This document shows, piece by piece, positions 58,072 through 64,000 of a stretch of 64,000 nt of DNA. The notes under the pieces were generated by a model. That model made no database searches. It saw only the letters and a list, made by a program, of their open reading frames with translations, and was not told the DNA's origin. The translations under genes and the position numbers were made by a program. The stretch's first letter is position 1. Every line of letters begins with the position of its first letter. The DNA is from Streptomyces sp. CB01249 (GTDB lineage Bacteria; Actinomycetota; Actinomycetes; Streptomycetales; Streptomycetaceae), in NCBI RefSeq assembly GCF_001905735.1, contig NZ_LISW01000003.1, positions 744,341 to 808,340 on the forward strand. Direction: 5' to 3'.

Positions 58072-58424
58072 GTTGTTACTCCCGTGTTCTTCTTGCCTGT
58101 GAGGCGTGAGATCGAAGCCGATGCTGCCAGGGCCCTCGGACAGTCCCCGTACCCGGGTCCGCCCTTGAGAGGGTCCGGTAGACCTCGCGCCCTGTGGGGT
58201 CTCCCCTGGACGTAGTCCTTGAGGAAGCATCCTGCCCCCACCTGCGGCGGGAAAGCCAATCCGGCACCCTCCGGGAGCCGCGCGAACAGCACCACTGCCT
58301 CGTCGTGGTGACATCCCGTCGGCTCCCCCAGAGCCTTCCACAGCATTGCGGGGCTCTGCGGGACGCGTCGCCCGCCCACCCTAAAGGGGCGTTTGGGGCG
58401 CCGCGACCCGCGACGCGCCGTAGG
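58072..58424. other. Region upstream of hup, non-coding
   Basis: 353 bp between hup and the malic enzyme gene. It holds the hup promoter. One minus-strand open frame ends in an ATGA overlap with hup but has poor third-position GC and is rejected. Composition is less GC-biased than coding sequence; a small RNA is possible but not shown. Confidence 0.5.
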
Positions 58425-59858
58425 TCAGACGGACGTGGGCGCCGTCACAGTCGCTCCGGCGGCCCGCGCGGCGTCCCGGACGGCCCCGGCGACCGCTCCG
58501 GCGACCTTGTCGTTGAAGACCGAGGGGATGATGTAGTTCGCGTTCACCTCGTCCTCGGCGACCACGTCGGCCAGGGCGCGCGCGGCGGCGAGCATCATGT
58601 CCGTGTTGACCGTGCGCGACTGGGCGTCGAGCAGGCCCCGGAAGACGCCGGGGAAGACCAGCACGTTGTTGATCTGGTTCGGGAAGTCCGAGCGTCCGGT
58701 GGCCACGACGGCGGCGGTGCGGCGGGCGATCGCCGGGTCCACCTCGGGGTCCGGATTCGCGAGCGCGAACACGATGGCGCCGTCCGCCATGGCCGCCACG
58801 TCGTCCCCGTCCAGCACGTTGGGGGCGGAGACGCCGATGAAGACGTCGGCGCCGACCACGGCCTCCTTGAGGGTGCCGGTGATGCCCTCCGGGTTGGTGT
58901 TGTCGGCGATCCAGCAGAGCGGCGAGTCCGGGTCGGCGGAGCGCAGGTCCTCGCGGCCGGAGTGCACCACGCCGTGGATGTCGGCGACGACGGCGTGCTT
59001 GACGCCCGCGGCGATGAGGAGCTTCAGGATGGCCGTACCGGCCGCTCCGGCGCCGGACATGACGACCCGGACGTCCCCGATCCCCTTGCCCACCACGCGC
59101 AGCGCGTTGGTCAGCGAGGCCAGGACGACGATCGCCGTGCCGTGCTGGTCGTCGTGGAAGACGGGGATGTCCAGGGCCTCGCGCAGCCGGGCCTCGATCT
59201 CGAAGCAGCGCGGCGCGGAGATGTCCTCCAGGTTGATCCCCGCGAAGCCGGGCGCGATGGCCTTGACGATCTCGACGATGGCGTCGGTGTCCTGGGTGTC
59301 CAGGCAGATCGGCCACGCGTCGATGCCGGCGAAGCGCTTGAAGAGGGCCGCCTTGCCCTCCATGACGGGCAGCGCGGCCTTCGGGCCGATGTTGCCGAGG
59401 CCGAGCACCGCGGAGCCGTCCGTCACGACTGCGACGGAGTTGCGCTTGATGGTGAGGCGGCGGGCGTCCTCGGGATTCTCGGCGATCGCCATGCAGACCC
59501 GGGCCACGCCGGGGGTGTAGATCATCGAGAGGTCGTCACGGTTGCGGATGGGGTGCTTGGACGCCATCTCGATCTTGCCGCCGAGGTGCATGAGGAACGT
59601 ACGGTCGGAGACCTTGCCGAGTACGACGCCCTCGATGCCGCGCAGCCCCTTGACGATCTCGTCGGCGTGCGCGGTGGAGGAGGCGGCGATCGTGACGTCG
59701 ATCCGCAGCTTCTCGTGGCCGGAAGCGGTCACGTCGAGGCCGGTGACCGAACCGCCGGAGGACTCCACGGCCGTGGTGAGCTGGGAGACCGCGGTGCCGC
59801 TCGCGGGCACCTCCAGCCTGACCGTCATCGAGTACGAGACGCTGGGCGCCGTTGCCAT
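58425..59858 (-). CDS. NAD-dependent malic enzyme with N-terminal ACT domain
   Basis: 477 aa. An ACT-like regulatory domain (about 8-80: SMTVRLEVPASGTAVSQLTTAVESSGG, split) precedes the malic enzyme core: IYTPGVARVCMAIAENPEDA, NSVAVVTDGSAVLGLGNIGPKAALPV (split) and the Rossmann motif VMSGAGAAGTAI. It decarboxylates malate to pyruvate. ATG 59858 follows AAGGA. The gene upstream is HelD. Confidence 0.94.
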   Translation of the reverse strand: MATAPSVSYSMTVRLEVPASGTAVSQLTTAVESSGGSVTGLDVTASGHEKLRIDVTIAASSTAHADEIVKGLRGIEGVVLGKVSDRTFLMHLGGKIEMASKHPIRNRDDLSMIYTPGVARVCMAIAENPEDARRLTIKRNSVAVVTDGSAVLGLGNIGPKAALPVMEGKAALFKRFAGIDAWPICLDTQDTDAIVEIVKAIAPGFAGINLEDISAPRCFEIEARLREALDIPVFHDDQHGTAIVVLASLTNALRVVGKGIGDVRVVMSGAGAAGTAILKLLIAAGVKHAVVADIHGVVHSGREDLRSADPDSPLCWIADNTNPEGITGTLKEAVVGADVFIGVSAPNVLDGDDVAAMADGAIVFALANPDPEVDPAIARRTAAVVATGRSDFPNQINNVLVFPGVFRGLLDAQSRTVNTDMMLAAARALADVVAEDEVNANYIIPSVFNDKVAGAVAGAVRDAARAAGATVTAPTSV

Positions 59859-60045
59859 GGCCGAGTCCTTCGCTTTCCTTAGCTTCATTGCTATGCGCGT
59901 CCGAAGCCCGAGCAGGCCCGGCAGCGGACACGCCTTCCGATATTCGCACCTACCGACGAGTAGCCGTTAATGACTGTCGCAGCGCGGAAACTGTTTTCCA
60001 CCATACGAGAGACTGCGGCGCAGCGGAACCCCTCCCCGGGAACGC
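59859..60045. other. Promoter region of the malic enzyme gene
   Basis: About 190 bp with no coding signal, lower GC (TTAATGACTGTC near 59968). Nothing beyond likely promoter sequence seen. The stretch 60086-60263, between the terminator and helD, is also empty. Confidence 0.5.
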
Positions 60046-60085
60046 GAAGAGGCCCGCGCCACCCAAAGGTGACGCGGGCCTCTTC
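60046..60085 (-). terminator. Terminator upstream of the malic enzyme gene (helD transcript end)
   Basis: 13-bp stem (60046-60058 with 60073-60085) with additional inner pairs, about 180 bp past the helD stop on the minus strand. Confidence 0.8.
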
Positions 60086-60263
60086 TTCAGTTGACGACAC
60101 CGGCCCGCCATGCTCGCCTCGCGGCAAGTGGTCGCTCGAAGCGACTAAGGTTGGGCCCGGGGGCTTGGATCGAGCCGGTGTCACCACCAGGCTAACAAAC
60201 CACCTGGAAAAGTGATTCCCGCAGCGCGTGTTGACCGGAAACGACCTCCGCGCGCCCCCGTCC

Positions 60264-62645
<2,382 letters not shown>

Positions 62646-62750
62646 CGAGGCCCCCTTCTGACGTGCACTGGGCAGCCGTCAACCCTATGCGACGGGGTCC
62701 CTTCGCGCACCTGCCGGGGGGCCGTTCGAACCCCCTCGTACGATGAGCCG

Positions 62751-63290
62751 ATGAACGCCCATGCGCGCGACACCTGTCCGACGGCCGGTTCCCTGGTGCT
62801 GCGCCCCTGGCGGCCTGGCGATCTGGGGGTGCTCCTCGAGGCGTACCGCGACCCCGCCGTGCAGGCCGGATCGCGGGCGCCGGTGGCGGACGAGGAGGCG
62901 GCCGCGCACTGGCTGCGGGCCCAGGAGGAGGGCCGGGCGACCGGGCTGCGGCACAGCTTCGCGGTGGTGGACCCGGAGTTCGGGGCGGGCCCGGTGGGCA
63001 ATGTCGCCCTGTCGTTCCCGGAGCCCGGCGCACCCTCGGCGGAGGTGGGCTACTGGACGATCGCGCCCGCCCGGGGCCGGGGCATCGCCCCGCGCGCCCT
63101 CGAAGCGCTGTCCGGCTGGGCGTCCGCGACGTTCGCCGACGTCGGGCTCGTACGCCTCGAACTGCTGCATCAGGTGGACAACGCGGCCTCGTGCCGGGTC
63201 GCGGAGAAGGCCGGGTACGCGCTCACCGGGGTGCTGCCCCCGACCCCGCCGTGGCCGCACGAGGGCCACGTCCACACGCGCCGGGTCTAG
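62751..63290 (+). CDS. GNAT N-acetyltransferase (RimJ/RimL-like)
   Basis: 179 aa. LRPWRPGDLGVLLEAYRDPAV at the N-terminus, then EVGYWTIAPARGRGIAPRALEALSGW with the acetyl-CoA pyrophosphate loop (R-G-R-G-I-A), and DNAASCRVAEKAGYALTG at the end. Substrate unknown. ATG 62751. Converges with and overlaps (4 nt) the second GNAT gene. Confidence 0.9.
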   Translation: MNAHARDTCPTAGSLVLRPWRPGDLGVLLEAYRDPAVQAGSRAPVADEEAAAHWLRAQEEGRATGLRHSFAVVDPEFGAGPVGNVALSFPEPGAPSAEVGYWTIAPARGRGIAPRALEALSGWASATFADVGLVRLELLHQVDNAASCRVAEKAGYALTGVLPPTPPWPHEGHVHTRRV

Positions 63291-63859
63291 CCCTCAGCCC
63301 CGGTCACCGGGCCGTCGTGCAGGAGGCGGTGGAAGAGGCGGTGGTCGCGCCACTCGCCGTCGATGTGCATGTAGCCCCGGGCCAGCCCGAACTCCTCGAA
63401 CCCGCACTTGGCGAGGACCCGCTGGGACGCGGTGTTGTCCAGCACGGTGCCCGCCTCGACCCGGTGCAGTCGCAGCTCGTCCCGCGCCAGCTCGCAGATC
63501 CTGCGCACGGCGGCCGTGGCCAGCCCGCGGCCCGCGAGGTCCACGTCCACCCAGTAGCCGAGGACGGCGCTGCGGAAGGCGCCGAGCACGAGGGCGTTGA
63601 GGTTGAACCCGCCGACCACCCGGTTCTCCGCGTCGCTCAGCACCCAGGGCATCACGCGCCCCGCCTCCCGCTCCGCGAGCAGCGCGGCCACCCGCCGGCT
63701 CTGGCCCTCCTCGGTGTAGAAGGACTCGGGGCGCAGGGGCTCCCAGGGCCGCATGTACGCACGGCTGCGGGTCAGCGCCTCGGCGCAGGACGCGGCGTCG
63801 GACGGCCTGACGGGGCGCAGCCGTATCCCCGCGTGGAGCGGATGGGCATCATCGATCAT
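63287..63859 (-). CDS. GNAT N-acetyltransferase (RimJ/RimL-like)
   Basis: 190 aa. LRPVRPSDAASCAEALTRSRAYMRPWEP is typical for ribosomal-protein-alanine acetyltransferase relatives. The acetyl-CoA site lies in YWVDVDLAGRGLATAAVRRI. DNTASQRVLAKCGFEEFG and YMHIDGEWRDHRLFHRLL close the fold. ATG 63859. Target unknown; a ribosomal protein or small amine are options. Confidence 0.9.
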   Translation of the reverse strand: MIDDAHPLHAGIRLRPVRPSDAASCAEALTRSRAYMRPWEPLRPESFYTEEGQSRRVAALLAEREAGRVMPWVLSDAENRVVGGFNLNALVLGAFRSAVLGYWVDVDLAGRGLATAAVRRICELARDELRLHRVEAGTVLDNTASQRVLAKCGFEEFGLARGYMHIDGEWRDHRLFHRLLHDGPVTGAEG

Positions 63860-63897
63860 GCCCGGAACGCTATCCGGCCCCGGCCCGCGAAGCGTCT

Positions 63898-64000
63898 TCA
63901 GGCCCCCGCGTACTTGGCGTCCGCCGCCGGGTCGAGCGCCAGCCGGTAGCCGCGCTTGACGACGGTCTGGATCAGCCGGGGCACCCCGAGCGCGGTGCGC
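63898..64000 (-). CDS. C-terminal winged-helix fragment, probably of a HemD-wHTH fusion (cut by window edge)
   Basis: Only the last 33 codons are in the window. They read ALGVPRLIQTVVKRGYRLALD and a short Ala/Asp tail, the C-terminus of an OmpR-type winged helix. In Streptomyces a uroporphyrinogen-III synthase fused to such a domain lies in this neighbourhood, as far as I remember, so I suggest it; a response regulator is the alternative. Confidence 0.55.
   Translation of the reverse strand, partial: RTALGVPRLIQTVVKRGYRLALDPAADAKYAGA

Noticed and set aside
58068..58379. Minus-strand open frame of 103 codons ending in an ATGA overlap with hup
   Set aside because: Many A/T third positions (GCA, GGA, TGT, ACA), unlike every real gene here, and no recognisable protein. 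The overlap is probably chance.

Overview
The window is high-GC actinobacterial chromosome, almost certainly Streptomyces. The evidence is the strong G/C bias at third codon positions, many GTG starts, an SsgA-like sporulation protein, paired N-acetylglucosamine PTS permeases with DasR-type operators (dre), and a gene order that, as I remember it, follows the core region around SCO2895-SCO2958 of S. coelicolor. Most of the window is ordinary housekeeping chromosome. I see no prophage, biosynthetic cluster, CRISPR array or intact insertion sequence. The accessory-looking spots are 8.7-10 kb (two HNH nuclease genes next to tRNA-Leu) and 43.5-45.2 kb (a MITE-like palindrome, a tRNA-Cys, two paralogous lipoproteins and a 64-nt palindrome).

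Layout. 0-2.6 kb: an ABC-2 exporter operon (ATPase cut by the window edge, two permeases). 2.8-5.2 kb: a class A penicillin-binding protein. 5.2-6.4 kb: a Gdx/SugE guanidinium exporter behind a guanidine-III (ykkC-III) riboswitch, then a GroES-like protein and a DUF3618 protein. 6.5-8.6 kb: Bcp peroxiredoxin and an MHS-family transporter. 8.8-10.1 kb: HNH pair and tRNA-Leu(UAG). 10.1-12.0 kb: rdgB, a lipoprotein, rph. 12.1-15.3 kb: nagF, nagE1, nagE2 with three dre sites. 15.4-18.4 kb: an MBL hydrolase and the sulfur-carrier cysteine pathway cysM-cysO-mec, with a cysteine-containing leader peptide between mec and cysO. 18.5-20 kb: an amino-acid permease behind a structured leader. 20.3-23.7 kb: DUF2017, clpS, pncB, pncA and a hypothetical. 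23.8-28.6 kb: a secreted M6 metalloprotease, a small membrane protein and two RDD proteins, one carrying an in-frame palindromic repeat. 28.9-34.3 kb: ssgG, an FAD-linked oxidase, a TPR protein, hppD and an Lrp regulator. 34.3-38.1 kb: a four-gene OpuC-type betaine/choline ABC operon. 38.1-43.5 kb: a Lon-like S16 protein, an IclR regulator, a DEAD/DEAH helicase and an MFS exporter. 45.2-49.9 kb: a three-subunit xanthine dehydrogenase-type operon whose iron-sulfur subunit has a very long disordered extension. 50.2-55.0 kb: a GH20 hexosaminidase with a sugar ABC importer preceded by a dre site. 55.2-62.6 kb: DUF3039, YqgE, murA, HU, malic enzyme and HelD. 62.7-64 kb: two GNAT acetyltransferases and the tail of a winged-helix protein.

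How the genes connect. Amino-sugar metabolism recurs: the PTS permeases import GlcNAc, the second dre-controlled locus looks built to import and cleave chito-oligosaccharides, and MurA begins peptidoglycan precursor synthesis from UDP-GlcNAc. The cysteine block is a complete protein-thiocarboxylate route: carrier CysO, CysO-dependent synthase CysM and JAMM protease Mec. pncB and pncA together form a nicotinamide salvage pair. RNA-level control is prominent: a guanidine riboswitch, a cysteine leader peptide and a leader with mutually exclusive hairpins before the amino-acid permease.

Limits: all calls come from reading the sequence. No database search or folding program was run.
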